64,000 bases of DNA. It comes from JANMDU01 sp043777675. GTDB taxonomy: Bacteria; Pseudomonadota; Gammaproteobacteria; Burkholderiales; Burkholderiaceae_C. The stretch spans positions 61,895 to 125,894 of the forward strand of contig JAYWHR010000039.1 in NCBI GenBank assembly GCA_043777675.1. The letters run 5' to 3'. Positions within the stretch are counted from its first letter, which is position 1, and each line of letters starts with the position of its first letter. This document shows positions 48,591-58,024 of the stretch, piece after piece. The translations under genes and the position numbers were made by a program. A model generated the notes under the pieces. That model was not told the origin of the DNA, ran no database searches, and saw only the letters and a list, made by a program, of their open reading frames with translations.

Positions 48591-49655
48591 TCAACTGCTC
48601 CCGCGCTCGATCACTTCAAAGCCAAGATCAACCAGCCGAGGCTGGTGCTGCCCAGTCTTGATCAAGCTGATCAGCAACTTGGCCGCTTGTACGCCGATTT
48701 GCGCGCGCGGCGTTCGCACTGTGGTGAGGCTGGGTAGCATTTGATCACTGCCCGTCAAATCGTTGAAGCCCGCAATGGCGATGCGTTGGGGGACACGAAT
48801 ACCCAGACGCAGCGCAGCCAGCAGAGCGCCTTGGGCGAGATCGTCGTTACAGAAAAATATGGCATCGACCAAAGGCTGGTGTTGCAAAATTTGCTCCAGC
48901 ATGTGCCCGCCCAATGCCAGCGAAGATGGCGCAGGGTTGAGGCATTCCAGAGCTGGATCGTAGAGCTTGGCTTGCGTCAAGGCCTGCCGCCAACCCGCTA
49001 ATCGCTGCATCACGCGCGGGTCGAGTTGGGCACCGGCGAAAGCAATTGATTTGTATCCTTTTGCCAGCAGATGCGCCGTGATGGCTGCACCTGCATCGCT
49101 TTGCTTGAAGCCAACGCAATAGGGCGAACCACCCTCACCTTCACCATCACACTCCAAAGATTCTGGCAAATCCATCAAATGCACACAAGGCACTTGTGCT
49201 GCCTGAATCAAAGCCCGCGTGCTGGGGCTGTAATTCAGGCCGGTAATGAGCAAACCTGCCGGTCGCTGCAAAAGTTGCTCGCGCAGTAGCAGCTCTTCTT
49301 GCGCGCTGTCGTAATGCGTAATACCGATCAGCGTTTGAAAGCCTTCCGCTCGCAAAGCCTGCTGCGCCGCATCCAGTAGATCGACGAAGAGCGCATTAGA
49401 GAGTTTAGGGATCAGGATCGCCACATGATCGCTGCGCTGCGAGGCCAAGGCTCTGGCCGCAGGATCAGGCACATAGCCCAGCCTATTGGATGCCTGCATC
49501 ACACGGCTCACCAAATCAGCAGCCACGGCTCGCTCGCCGCGCAGTGCGCGCGAAACGGTGATCGGGCTCACACCTGCAACACGCGCCACATCGCTGAGCG
49601 TGACTCGCCCGGTGGCTCTGTTATTTGCGCGTTTATTTGTCGGTGGCGTGTGCAT
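48591..49655 (-). CDS. LacI-family regulator of the sugar-acid operon
   Basis: 354 aa. N-terminal HTH: VTLSDVARVAGVSPITVSRA, LRGERAVAADLVSRVMQASN (~18-60), hinge YVPDPAARALASQ, then a periplasmic-binding-type ligand domain. It resembles GntR/IdnR of E. coli, which respond to gluconate or idonate. It is divergent from an 11-gene gluconate/idonate operon; two GGATAGCGCTATCC-type palindromes (49698-49711, 49787-49800) in the 209-bp gap are its likely operators, so it should repress both itself and the operon. Ligand inferred from context. Confidence 0.88.
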   Translation of the reverse strand: MHTPPTNKRANNRATGRVTLSDVARVAGVSPITVSRALRGERAVAADLVSRVMQASNRLGYVPDPAARALASQRSDHVAILIPKLSNALFVDLLDAAQQALRAEGFQTLIGITHYDSAQEELLLREQLLQRPAGLLITGLNYSPSTRALIQAAQVPCVHLMDLPESLECDGEGEGGSPYCVGFKQSDAGAAITAHLLAKGYKSIAFAGAQLDPRVMQRLAGWRQALTQAKLYDPALECLNPAPSSLALGGHMLEQILQHQPLVDAIFFCNDDLAQGALLAALRLGIRVPQRIAIAGFNDLTGSDQMLPSLTTVRTPRAQIGVQAAKLLISLIKTGQHQPRLVDLGFEVIERGSS

Positions 49656-49697
49656 TGCTCGGGTATGCCCTATTGATTAACCAGAAAGACGATTTTA

Positions 49698-49711
49698 GGA
49701 TAGCGCTATCT
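49698..49711. promoter_or_regulatory. LacI-type operator 1
   Basis: GGATAGCGCTATCT, palindromic core GATAGCGCTATC, 43 bases before the regulator start. Its centre is 89 bp from operator 2, a spacing that would allow looping. Confidence 0.75.
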
Positions 49712-49786
49712 TGCATTCAAACCCACTCACTTCCAATCAACTTAAGTCTGATGAATATGCAGCCCATCCATTTTATTTGGCGTCAA

Positions 49787-49800
49787 GGATAGCGCTATCC
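49787..49800. promoter_or_regulatory. LacI-type operator 2
   Basis: Perfect 14-bp palindrome GGATAGCGCTATCC, with the CG centre typical of LacI-family sites, 65 bases before the operon's first start codon. Confidence 0.8.
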
Positions 49801-49864
49801 AAACAAACCCTTGCGATTCATCCGTGCGCAAAAGATCGCGAAAACTTCAACCGGAGAAATTATT

Positions 49865-50815
49865 TTGTCTAAGCCAGATATTTTGGCCATCAGTGCGCCG
49901 CATCCGTTTTACTTGAAGGCGTTAGAGGCCGAGTACACAGTTCACATCAGCCCGCAAACAGGCGATCCAAAAGCTTTCGCTGAACTCGCGCCGCGCATTG
50001 TGGGCTTGGCCTCAAGCGGCGAATCGCGCGTTTCTGGCGATCTGATGCGCCAACTGCATGCGCTCAAAGTGATCTCCGTTTTCGGCGTGGGCTACGACGG
50101 CGTGGACATCAAAACGGCGTTGGAGCGCAACGTGATCGTCGGCCACACGCCCAATGTGCTCACCGAAGATGTGGCCGATACCGCTTTAGGTCTGCTCATT
50201 GCGGTTGCTCGCGGCTTTGCGCGAGCTGATGCGCACGTCAAGGCAGGACAATGGCCAAAAGCCGCCCTGCCTTTGGGCAGAAAAGTCTCAGGCGCACGCT
50301 TAGGAATTGTTGGCCTCGGGCGCATCGGCCTAGCTATTGCAAAACGAGCCAGCGCCTTCGATATGTCGATTGCCTACACCACGCGCACTCAGCGGAATGA
50401 TTCTGGCTACACCTATTACCCCGACGCAGTGAGCCTCGCAAAAAACGTTGACTTTTTGGTCGTGATCACGCCGGGTGGCGAGGGCACGAAGCATTTGATC
50501 AACGCGGATGTGTTGGCCGCGCTGGGGACAAAAGGATTCTTGATCAACGTGGCGCGGGGCAGCGTGGTCGATGAAACGGCTTTGGTGCATGCGCTCTCTA
50601 GCGGCGTGATTGCCGGTGCAGGTCTGGATGTATTTGCAAATGAGCCGCATGTCCCTGAAGCTCTTTGGGCGATGAACAACGTGGTGCTCTCGCCTCACAT
50701 CGCTAGTGCCACCACCCAAACGCGACAAGCCATGGCTGACTTGGCTTTCGCCAACATGCAAGCTGGCACAAGTGGCAAAGCGCTCATCACACCCGTGCCT
50801 GAGATGCAAAAGTAA
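49865..50815 (+). CDS. D-isomer 2-hydroxyacid dehydrogenase (2-ketogluconate/hydroxypyruvate reductase-like)
   Basis: 316 aa. A TTG at 49865, preceded by GGAGA at a good distance, is the likely start (SKPDILAISAP). NAD-binding GLGRIGLAIAKRASAF, catalytic region INVARGSVVDETALVHAL and the His-containing VLSPHIASATTQTR are clear. In a gluconate operon the expected substrate is 2-keto-D-gluconate (reduced to gluconate). The frame also opens at an upstream TTG at 49811, without a ribosome binding site. Confidence 0.9.
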   Translation: MSKPDILAISAPHPFYLKALEAEYTVHISPQTGDPKAFAELAPRIVGLASSGESRVSGDLMRQLHALKVISVFGVGYDGVDIKTALERNVIVGHTPNVLTEDVADTALGLLIAVARGFARADAHVKAGQWPKAALPLGRKVSGARLGIVGLGRIGLAIAKRASAFDMSIAYTTRTQRNDSGYTYYPDAVSLAKNVDFLVVITPGGEGTKHLINADVLAALGTKGFLINVARGSVVDETALVHALSSGVIAGAGLDVFANEPHVPEALWAMNNVVLSPHIASATTQTRQAMADLAFANMQAGTSGKALITPVPEMQK

Positions 50816-50824
50816 AAAAAGAAA

Positions 50825-51742
50825 ATGATCATTCACGACACTCGCTTTAACTCGGTCGCGCAAGGTGCGCGAGAGTTGGTGCGCTTGTGTACCGGCGCTA
50901 TTTGGAGCGAAGGACCGGTGTGGATGCGTGAAGATGATTCTGTGCTGTGGAGCGACATTCCCAACAACCGTATGCTGCGCTGGCACGCGAAAGATGGCAT
51001 GAGTGTTTGGCGGGGCAAGACTGAATTTTGCAATGGGCATACGCGCGAGGCAGATAGCGCTTTACTGCATTGTTCGCATGGTCTCAGAGCCATTGTGCGC
51101 ACACGCTTTGGCGCGAGTCTCTCTGAGCAAATTGATGAGGTCGTGGTCGATCACTATCAAGGCCGCAAGTTGAATTCTCCCAACGATGTCATCGTCAAAT
51201 CCGATGGCAGTATTTGGTTTACCGATCCACCTTACGGCATCGCCTCGGATCGAGAAGGCTATCAAGCTGAGAGCGAGCTGGGAGATTGCTATGTGTTCCG
51301 ATTTGACCCGACGACAAAATCGCTACGCATCGTGAGCGATTTGATTGAAGAGCCCAACGGCTTGGCATTCTCGCCCGATGAATCGACGCTCTACGTTTCC
51401 GACACCTCTGCGGCCATGCGCACAGACGGCAGCGGCAACCATCACATCATGGCGTTTGATGTGATTGGCGGACAAGATTTAACCCGCCCCCGAGTTTTTG
51501 CAACCATTGAGCGCGGCCTCTCGGATGGCTTTCGTATCGACACAAATGGATTTTTATACACCAGCAGCCTAGATGCCGTCTTGGTCTATCACCCTGATGG
51601 CACCATGCTCGCAACGATTCCTGTACCGGAGAAAATTGGTAATCTCACTTTTGGCGGCGAGGCGCGCAACACTCTCTTCATTTGCGCCAGCACCTCGCTG
51701 TACAAAATCACGCTGAACACACAGGGGCTGGAAAAATGGTAA
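50825..51742 (+). CDS. SMP-30/gluconolactonase-like lactonase
   Basis: 305-aa six-bladed propeller. Metal-site residues appear in SEGPVWMREDDSVLWSDIPN (Glu), LNSPNDVIVKSDGSIWFTDP (Asn, Asp) and LYVSDTSAAM. Hydrolyses an aldonolactone to the free acid; no signal peptide, so cytoplasmic. It starts 9 bp after the dehydrogenase stop; ends inside the next gene's start region. Confidence 0.92.
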   Translation: MIIHDTRFNSVAQGARELVRLCTGAIWSEGPVWMREDDSVLWSDIPNNRMLRWHAKDGMSVWRGKTEFCNGHTREADSALLHCSHGLRAIVRTRFGASLSEQIDEVVVDHYQGRKLNSPNDVIVKSDGSIWFTDPPYGIASDREGYQAESELGDCYVFRFDPTTKSLRIVSDLIEEPNGLAFSPDESTLYVSDTSAAMRTDGSGNHHIMAFDVIGGQDLTRPRVFATIERGLSDGFRIDTNGFLYTSSLDAVLVYHPDGTMLATIPVPEKIGNLTFGGEARNTLFICASTSLYKITLNTQGLEKW

Positions 51743-52476
51743 ACCTCCAAGCCCTGATGAATTGGTGGCTCAGCCCCATCGATAGCGCGAGCGATCATCA
51801 CTTGCCCGACTGGCTCATCTGGCACGCCCGAACGATGGTACTCGCTTGGGCGATTTTGCTGCCTTTTGGTGTATTGGCTGCGCGCTATTTCAAGGTGATG
51901 CCCCGTCAAGGCTGGCCGCGTCATATCGATAACCGCGCTTGGTGGCATGCGCATCAAGGATTGCAATACAGCGGTGTCGCCTTGATGCTGCTAGGCTTGT
52001 ACCTCTCTTGGAATCAGGGGTCTCAAACCACCACCATCGGCATGCTTCACAGCTATTCAGGCTGGTTCGTTATTGCGCTGGGTGTGTTGCAAATCATGAG
52101 CGCTTGGCTGCGCGGCAGCAAAGGCGGTCCTACAGAGCCGCAGATGCGTGGCGATCATTACGACATGACTGCGCACAGGCTGCGCTTTGAACGCGTACAC
52201 AAAACCTTCGGATGGCTGGCTATTGGTTTGGCAGTAGCTACTGTTCTCTTAGGCTTGTGGGCTGCAAATGCACCGCGCTGGATGGTGCTCGTGCTCAGCG
52301 CATGGTGGTTAGTACTCATCGCGCTGGGCTGGCGCTTAGAAAAAGCCGGCCGAGCCATTGACACCTATCAAGCCATTTGGGGCATTGACTCAACGCACCC
52401 CGGCAACCAGCGCGCGCATATCGGCTGGCGAATGCGCAGGCATCAGACTTCGCAGAGGAAAATAGAAAACGTATGA
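51736..52476 (+). CDS. Cytochrome b561-like membrane protein
   Basis: 246 aa with about five hydrophobic segments (~33-50, ~78-98, ~105-125, ~160-180, ~185-205). Paired histidines suggest heme ligation: HARTMVLAWAILLPFGVLAA, WWHAHQGLQYSGVALMLLG, MLHSYSGWFVIALGVLQI and RVHKTFGWLAIGLAVA, the cytochrome b561 / ferric-reductase arrangement. It lies between lactonase and transporter genes with a 7-base overlap, so it belongs to the operon; a membrane electron carrier there is not part of the known idonate pathway. Confidence 0.8.
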   Translation: MVNLQALMNWWLSPIDSASDHHLPDWLIWHARTMVLAWAILLPFGVLAARYFKVMPRQGWPRHIDNRAWWHAHQGLQYSGVALMLLGLYLSWNQGSQTTTIGMLHSYSGWFVIALGVLQIMSAWLRGSKGGPTEPQMRGDHYDMTAHRLRFERVHKTFGWLAIGLAVATVLLGLWAANAPRWMVLVLSAWWLVLIALGWRLEKAGRAIDTYQAIWGIDSTHPGNQRAHIGWRMRRHQTSQRKIENV

Positions 52477-53576
52477 GCGGCCTACAACTTAAAAATATCG
52501 TGAAACGCTTTGGCGATGTCACCGTTGTCAAACAACTCGATCTCGACATTGAGGAAGGCGAATTCGTCGTGCTCTTAGGCGAATCCGGCTGCGGCAAAAG
52601 CACCACCTTGCGCATGATTGCTGGCTTAGAAGAAGTCACCGAAGGCAGCATTCATATTGATGGGCGCGACGTGACGCAATTGCACCCGATGGACAGAGAC
52701 ATCGCGATGGTGTTTCAAAACTATGCTTTGTATCCACACATGGATGTCGCGAAAAATATGTCGTTCTCGCTACGAATCGCGGGCGGCTCACAGCAAGAGA
52801 TCAAAGCAAAGGTCGATGCAGCTGCAAAGATTTTGAACATCGAGCATCTGCTCGCCCGCAAACCGAAAGATTTGTCTGGCGGACAACGCCAACGCGTGGC
52901 GATCGGCCGCGCCATCGTGCGCGAACCAAAAGTATTTCTCTTCGATGAGCCACTGTCAAACCTGGATGCCAAGCTGCGCAGTCATATGCGCGCAGAGCTC
53001 GCTGTGCTGCATCAGCGCTTGGGCAAGACGACGGTGTATGTCACCCATGATCAAGTCGAAGCCATGACGCTGGCCTCGCGCATTGTGATTTTTGACAAAG
53101 GCCAGATTCAACAAGTCGGCACGCCGACACAAGTGTTCAACCGGCCAGCGAACATTTTTGTCGCAGGCTTTATTGGCGTACCTGCGATGAATATGTTTGA
53201 AGTGACCTGCGTCAGCGCGCAAGGCCAACTGCGGCTGCAGGGTCAAGGCATAGATTGGCTGGCACCAGATTGGCTCAAGCAAGCATCGCCTACAGCGCTT
53301 GCCTCTGGGCAAAAACTGATCGCAGGCCTGCGGCCGCAAGCCCTGCATGCCAGTCAAACACTCACCAACCAACTCACCATGCAAATCAATGTGGTGGAGT
53401 ATTTGGGCACTGAAAGCCAAGTGGCTGGCACGATTGAAGGCATGAGCGGGTTGCGCTACAGCGCGATGGTGCAAGGCGATGCCAAAAGCAGCCTAGGATT
53501 TGCCCTAAAGCTGGGTTTCGACCCCGAAGCGTTACATATTTTTGATTCGGTTTCAGGGCTTTCATTGCGCCCATAA
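52473..53576 (+). CDS. Sugar ABC transporter ATPase (UgpC/MalK-like)
   Basis: 367 aa. Walker A GESGCGKSTT (~37-46), signature LSGGQRQRVAIGRAIVREP, Walker B VFLFDEPLSNLDAKLR, and a C-terminal regulatory TOBE region (~240-367). Powers the permease pair encoded after the binding protein. Overlaps the cytochrome gene by ATGA. Confidence 0.95.
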   Translation: MSGLQLKNIVKRFGDVTVVKQLDLDIEEGEFVVLLGESGCGKSTTLRMIAGLEEVTEGSIHIDGRDVTQLHPMDRDIAMVFQNYALYPHMDVAKNMSFSLRIAGGSQQEIKAKVDAAAKILNIEHLLARKPKDLSGGQRQRVAIGRAIVREPKVFLFDEPLSNLDAKLRSHMRAELAVLHQRLGKTTVYVTHDQVEAMTLASRIVIFDKGQIQQVGTPTQVFNRPANIFVAGFIGVPAMNMFEVTCVSAQGQLRLQGQGIDWLAPDWLKQASPTALASGQKLIAGLRPQALHASQTLTNQLTMQINVVEYLGTESQVAGTIEGMSGLRYSAMVQGDAKSSLGFALKLGFDPEALHIFDSVSGLSLRP

Positions 53577-53616
53577 TTTTTTTGCAGTGAATCACTTTTT
53601 TAAAGAGGACTTGAGT

Positions 53617-54954
53617 ATGACTATTGATCGCAGAACACTCATCAAAAACACCGGCGCCACAGTTTTCGGCGCTAGCCTGCCCTTCAGCGGCGTGATGGCG
53701 CAAAACCGCTATGCCAAATACGCAGGCAAAACCGTCACCATCAACATCCCTGCGCATCCCCATTACGATGCGATGGTCAAGATCTTGCCTGAATTCACCA
53801 AAGAGACGGGCATCAAAGTCGAGATTGACAAGCTAGCCATTGGTCGATTGAAAGAAAAGCAGTTGCTTGAAATGGCTAAGCCGCAAGGTGATTACGATTT
53901 GGCTTGCTACATCGTGATGTGGAAAGGCGAATATGTCGCTAAGAATTTGGTGCAGCCGCTGGAGCCATTCTTTGCCAATCCGTCGCTCGCCGATCCGGCC
54001 TATGACATGAAAGACATCATCCCGATCTATTTGCAAAACCTTGGCATGGTGGGCGGCCCGAAAGGTTATCTTGCTGGCCCGGGCGCGAAGCTCTACGGGT
54101 TGCCTTATGGCGCTGAGACTTCCGTGCTCGCCTATCGCCGCGATGTGTTTGCCAAGCTCAACCTTAAAGTACCTGAGACCTATGATGATTTTGCAAAAAC
54201 GCTTCGTGTGCTCAAAGATCAATCAGGCATGGGCGCGCTCACCTCGCGTGGTCAAGCTGGCCACCAGTGCGTACATGCTTGGCTCTTGCACCTAAATCCT
54301 ATGGGCGGCAGCGTGTTTGATGACCAATGGAAACCTCGCTTTAACGACAAAGCAGGCGTTGCAGCGCTGAAATTTTTACAAGAAGTTGTGGCTACTGGCC
54401 CAGCTGGTATCCCGGGCTTTGGCCAGGGCGAAGCCAATACAGCCTTTTTGCAAGGGCAAGCCGCGATGTATTTGGATTCCACATCGTTTGCAGGCGTGGT
54501 CAGTGACCCGGCACGCAGCAAAGTGGTCGGTAATGTGAGCTGGGCGCTGCATCCCAAGGGTGTCAGGCGTGCATCGCAATCAGGCGGCTTGGGGCTCACG
54601 ATTCCGAAGAACGCAAAAAATCCAGAAGCAGGCTTCTTGCTCATGCAATGGCTTACCTCTAAGGCGCAAGACAAAGTAGTCACGCGCTTAGGCGGTGCGC
54701 CCATGCGCAATTCGACGATGGCTGATGCCGATTTGGTGCGCCAGTATCCTGAGTTTGTGGTGTTCAAAGAAGCGCTGCAATACTCCAATCCTGATTGGAG
54801 GCCAATCATCGCCGTGTGGGATCGCATCAATGTGCAAGCGCTTGGCGTGGGCATTTCCGAAGCGCTGACCGGCAAGAAGAGCGCAGAAGATGCGCTCAAT
54901 GGTATGGTGCCGCAAGTCACGGCCATCATGCGCGAAGCTGGTTACAAAATCTAA
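53617..54954 (+). CDS. Sugar-binding protein of the ABC importer
   Basis: 445 aa; AGAGGACTTGAGT precedes the ATG at 53617. The N-terminus MTIDRRTLIKNTGATVFGAS has the twin Arg of a Tat signal, then LPFSGVMAQ. The mature protein is an extracellular solute-binding protein family 1 member (KAGVAALKFLQEVVATGPAG, LQGQAAMYLDSTSF). Likely binds a sugar acid given its operon, which would be unusual for this family. Confidence 0.9.
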   Translation: MTIDRRTLIKNTGATVFGASLPFSGVMAQNRYAKYAGKTVTINIPAHPHYDAMVKILPEFTKETGIKVEIDKLAIGRLKEKQLLEMAKPQGDYDLACYIVMWKGEYVAKNLVQPLEPFFANPSLADPAYDMKDIIPIYLQNLGMVGGPKGYLAGPGAKLYGLPYGAETSVLAYRRDVFAKLNLKVPETYDDFAKTLRVLKDQSGMGALTSRGQAGHQCVHAWLLHLNPMGGSVFDDQWKPRFNDKAGVAALKFLQEVVATGPAGIPGFGQGEANTAFLQGQAAMYLDSTSFAGVVSDPARSKVVGNVSWALHPKGVRRASQSGGLGLTIPKNAKNPEAGFLLMQWLTSKAQDKVVTRLGGAPMRNSTMADADLVRQYPEFVVFKEALQYSNPDWRPIIAVWDRINVQALGVGISEALTGKKSAEDALNGMVPQVTAIMREAGYKI

Positions 54955-54965
54955 GTTAAACCTCC

Positions 54966-55841
54966 ATGCGCGCCTCTCGCTTCACAATCGCTGTGTATCT
55001 AGCGCCGGCCATCCTCGTGATGGCGGCGGCTTGCCTGTATCCTGTTTTCACGGCCTTCCAGTTGGCCGGCTATAAATGGGAGATGGGAACGCCTTGGGAG
55101 AGCGCGCAGTGGGTCGGTTTAAATAACTTTATTTCCGCGTTTCAAAATGAGCAGGTGTGGTCATCGCTGTGGACGACTTTGCTCTTTGCTGGCGTATGCG
55201 TCGCTGCAGAAATGGTGCTGGGCATTGCATTGGCTTTGGCGCTGGAGCATCCCGTGCGCGGTATGTCCGTCTTTCGCACGATATTTATTTTGCCGATGAT
55301 GATCGCGCCGATTGCGGTGGGCCTGGCGTGGCGATATATGTTTGATGCGCAATTCGGGCTCATCAATGCGGCTCTAGGATTAGTTGGCATCAAAGGCTTG
55401 ACTTGGCTTGCTGATCCGACGCTTGCCTTCATCGCCATCGTGATTGCCGATATTTGGCAGTGGACACCGTTTGTTTTTATCATGATGCTGGCGGCTCTGG
55501 CCAGCGTCGATCGCGCCGTGATTGAAGCCGCGCGGATAGATGGCGCTAGGTGGTGGCAGCAAATTTTCTTAGTCAAGCTTCCGATGATCATGCATGTGAT
55601 TGCGATCACCCTCATGATGCGCTTGATTGATGCATTCCGCGTGCTAGAGGTGGTCTATGTGCTGACGTTCGGCGGGCCGGGCAACAGCACAGAAATTTTG
55701 GCGTTGCATATTTACAAGACAGCTTTCGTAGGTCAACAGATGGGTGTGGCGGCGGCGGTGTCTGTTTTGCTACTCGTCGTCGTTGCGGCGCTGTCGTGGG
55801 CGGCGCTTCGTTTGTCCAATCCAATGAAGGATGCAAGATGA
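54966..55841 (+). CDS. ABC importer permease 1 (MalF/UgpA-like)
   Basis: 291 aa, six membrane helices. The EAA loop is EAARIDGARWWQQIFLVKLP, followed by MLIRL-type helices and LTFGGPGNSTEILALHIYKT. Begins 11 bp after the binding protein gene and overlaps the next permease by ATGA. Confidence 0.94.
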   Translation: MRASRFTIAVYLAPAILVMAAACLYPVFTAFQLAGYKWEMGTPWESAQWVGLNNFISAFQNEQVWSSLWTTLLFAGVCVAAEMVLGIALALALEHPVRGMSVFRTIFILPMMIAPIAVGLAWRYMFDAQFGLINAALGLVGIKGLTWLADPTLAFIAIVIADIWQWTPFVFIMMLAALASVDRAVIEAARIDGARWWQQIFLVKLPMIMHVIAITLMMRLIDAFRVLEVVYVLTFGGPGNSTEILALHIYKTAFVGQQMGVAAAVSVLLLVVVAALSWAALRLSNPMKDAR

Positions 55842-56662
55842 AGCGCAGCGTACCCCTTGTGATCACGCACTACACCATGTTGGTGCTACTTGCCATGTTG
55901 TGCCTTGCGCCGATTCTGGTGATCTTTGCCACCAGCATGCGCCAGCAAGTGCAAATTTTCTCTGAACCGCTGAATTTCATCTTCATGCCCACTTTGGAGA
56001 ACTACCGCGCTGTATTGCAAGAAGACAAGCTGGACGTGTATTTAAAAAACAGCTTGTTTGTCGGCATTGTCTCCACGCTGATCACCTTGACGCTTGGCTG
56101 TATGGCCGCTTATGGCTTAGCGCGCTTTCAGTTTTTTGGCCGCAAAACCGTGGCTTACACCACGCTGCTCTTGCGCACTGTGCCGCTTGCCGTTCTCGCC
56201 ATTCCCGTGTTTGTGATTTGGAATCAATGGGGCATTGTCAACAGCTTGTGGGGCTTAATTTTGCTCTACGTTGCAGTGAATTTACCCTTCACGATTTGGC
56301 TGCTTTATGGCTTCGTGTTGCAAGTGCCGCAAGAGTTGGAAGAAGCCGCCGCCATTGATGGCTGCGGGCCGTTTCGGGTGTTTACTTCTGTGTTTCTGCC
56401 GTTGATGGCGCCAGGCTTAGCTGCTGCTTCAATCTTTACCTTTCGTATCGCTTGGAATGAATTCATCTTAGCCCTTGTGCTGACGGATCGCCACACGCGC
56501 ACCCTGCCCGTAGCAGCATCGCTCTTCATTACCGATATGGGCGTGGATTGGGGCAAGGTCATGGCGATGGGCAGCTTGATTGCCATTCCGCCGTTGATCT
56601 TTACCTTCATCGCTGCGCGCCAGATCATCGGTGGCTTGACGGCTGGCGCTGTGAAAGGATAA
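55838..56662 (+). CDS. ABC importer permease 2 (MalG/UgpE-like)
   Basis: 274 aa, six membrane helices. EAA loop EEAAAIDGCGPFRVFTSVFL, then PLMAPGLAAASIFTFRIAWN. Start at 55838 overlaps permease 1 (ATGA). Partner of permease 1. Confidence 0.94.
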   Translation: MKRSVPLVITHYTMLVLLAMLCLAPILVIFATSMRQQVQIFSEPLNFIFMPTLENYRAVLQEDKLDVYLKNSLFVGIVSTLITLTLGCMAAYGLARFQFFGRKTVAYTTLLLRTVPLAVLAIPVFVIWNQWGIVNSLWGLILLYVAVNLPFTIWLLYGFVLQVPQELEEAAAIDGCGPFRVFTSVFLPLMAPGLAAASIFTFRIAWNEFILALVLTDRHTRTLPVAASLFITDMGVDWGKVMAMGSLIAIPPLIFTFIAARQIIGGLTAGAVKG

Positions 56663-56664
56663 GC

Positions 56665-57207
56665 GTGCGCTACAGTTTGCAACTCGTTGTGATGGGCGTG
56701 TCGGGTTGCGGCAAATCCACAGTATCTCAAGCTATTGGTGAAAAATTAGGGCTGCAAGTGGCTGATGGCGATGACTTTCACTCTGCTGAGAGCCGCGCCA
56801 AGATGCACTCGGGTATTGCTTTGGAGGATGCTGATCGTTGGCCTTGGCTAGATCGCATTGCAAACCACTTAGCAGATTGCAAAGTCGGTGCAACATACGG
56901 TGGCGTGGTAGCCTGCTCTGCGTTGAAGTTAGCTTATCGAGATCGAATTCGCGCACTCGTGCCTGATGTTCTGTTTATTTTTTTAGATGGCTCCAGCGAT
57001 TTGATCCGCGAACGCATGGCCATGCGCCAAGGCCATTTCATGCAACTGAGCCTGCTTGATAGCCAACTGAGTACGCTTGAAAAACCGACATCACGTGAAA
57101 AAGATGTCGTCGCGATTAATATTGATAACAGCATTGAGAGCATCACAGCGAAAATCGTCTCCGCAATCGAAGAGCGCCAGGCGCTAGAGCGCGTCGTCTC
57201 TATTTAA
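56665..57207 (+). CDS. gntK: Gluconokinase
   Basis: 180 aa. GTG start at 56665, two bases after the permease stop, with AAGGATAAGC ahead. P-loop MGVSGCGKSTVSQAIGEK (~11-27), DGDDFHSAESRAKM (gluconate and Mg site), VACSALKLAYRDRIR and GHFMQLSLLDSQLSTLEKP are diagnostic of GntK/IdnK. It makes 6-phosphogluconate for the Entner-Doudoroff or pentose phosphate route. Confidence 0.95.
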   Translation: MRYSLQLVVMGVSGCGKSTVSQAIGEKLGLQVADGDDFHSAESRAKMHSGIALEDADRWPWLDRIANHLADCKVGATYGGVVACSALKLAYRDRIRALVPDVLFIFLDGSSDLIRERMAMRQGHFMQLSLLDSQLSTLEKPTSREKDVVAINIDNSIESITAKIVSAIEERQALERVVSI

Positions 57208-57217
57208 AGAAAAAAAC

Positions 57218-58009
57218 ATGATCTCAACTTCAACACCCGCCTCCGTTTTAGAGAGTTTTCAATTGCATGGTCGCCGAGCTCTTATTACGGGCTCCTCAAC
57301 GGGCATTGGCTTCGCACTGGCACGTGCCTTAGGTCAAGCCGGCGCAAACCTTGTGCTAAACGGCAGAGACGCCGCCAAACTACAAGCTGCCGTAGAACAA
57401 CTGCGCTTGGAAGGCTTGCATGCTGAGGCTGCCGTTTTTGATGTTACTGACTCGTCTGCCGTGCAACATGCAGTCGATACGATTGAAGCCACGCACGGGG
57501 TGATTGATATTTTGGTCAACAACGCTGGCATGCAAATTCGTAATCCCCTGCATGAATTCATTGAAGCCGATTGGCATCAACTCATGAAGACCAATTTAGA
57601 CAGTGTGTTCTTTGTGTCAAAAGCTGTCGCCAACAAGATGATCCCTCGCAAGCAGGGCAAGATCATCAATATTTGCTCGGTTCAGAGCGAGCTAGGCAGG
57701 CCGGGCATTGCGCCCTATACGGCTAGCAAAGGCGCGATCAAAATGCTGACCAAAGGTATGGCGATTGATTGGGGGCCACATGGCATCAATGTCAATGGCC
57801 TTGGCCCCGGTTACTTCAAAACCGAGCTCACAGCCAAGCTGGTCGCTGACGAGAATTTCACGCAATGGCTCACGGGTCGTACGCCGAGTCGGCGCTGGGG
57901 CAATGTGGAGGAGCTGGCCGGCGCAGCAGTCTTCTTGAGTAGCGATGCCTCACGCTTTGTCAATGGGCATATTCTGTATGTCGATGGCGGTATCACAGCA
58001 AGTTTGTAG
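57218..58009 (+). CDS. idnO: Gluconate 5-dehydrogenase (5-ketogluconate reductase)
   Basis: 263-aa SDR. LITGSSTGIGFALARALGQA (cofactor), NNAG, catalytic Ser/Tyr/Lys in ICSVQSELGRPGIAPYTASK, and GPHGINVNGLGPGYFKTELT. Matches Ga5DH/IdnO, interconverting 5-keto-D-gluconate and D-gluconate. Between gluconokinase and idonate dehydrogenase genes, exactly as the pathway needs. Confidence 0.93.
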   Translation: MISTSTPASVLESFQLHGRRALITGSSTGIGFALARALGQAGANLVLNGRDAAKLQAAVEQLRLEGLHAEAAVFDVTDSSAVQHAVDTIEATHGVIDILVNNAGMQIRNPLHEFIEADWHQLMKTNLDSVFFVSKAVANKMIPRKQGKIINICSVQSELGRPGIAPYTASKGAIKMLTKGMAIDWGPHGINVNGLGPGYFKTELTAKLVADENFTQWLTGRTPSRRWGNVEELAGAAVFLSSDASRFVNGHILYVDGGITASL

Positions 58010-58024
58010 TTTGAAGGAGTTTTT

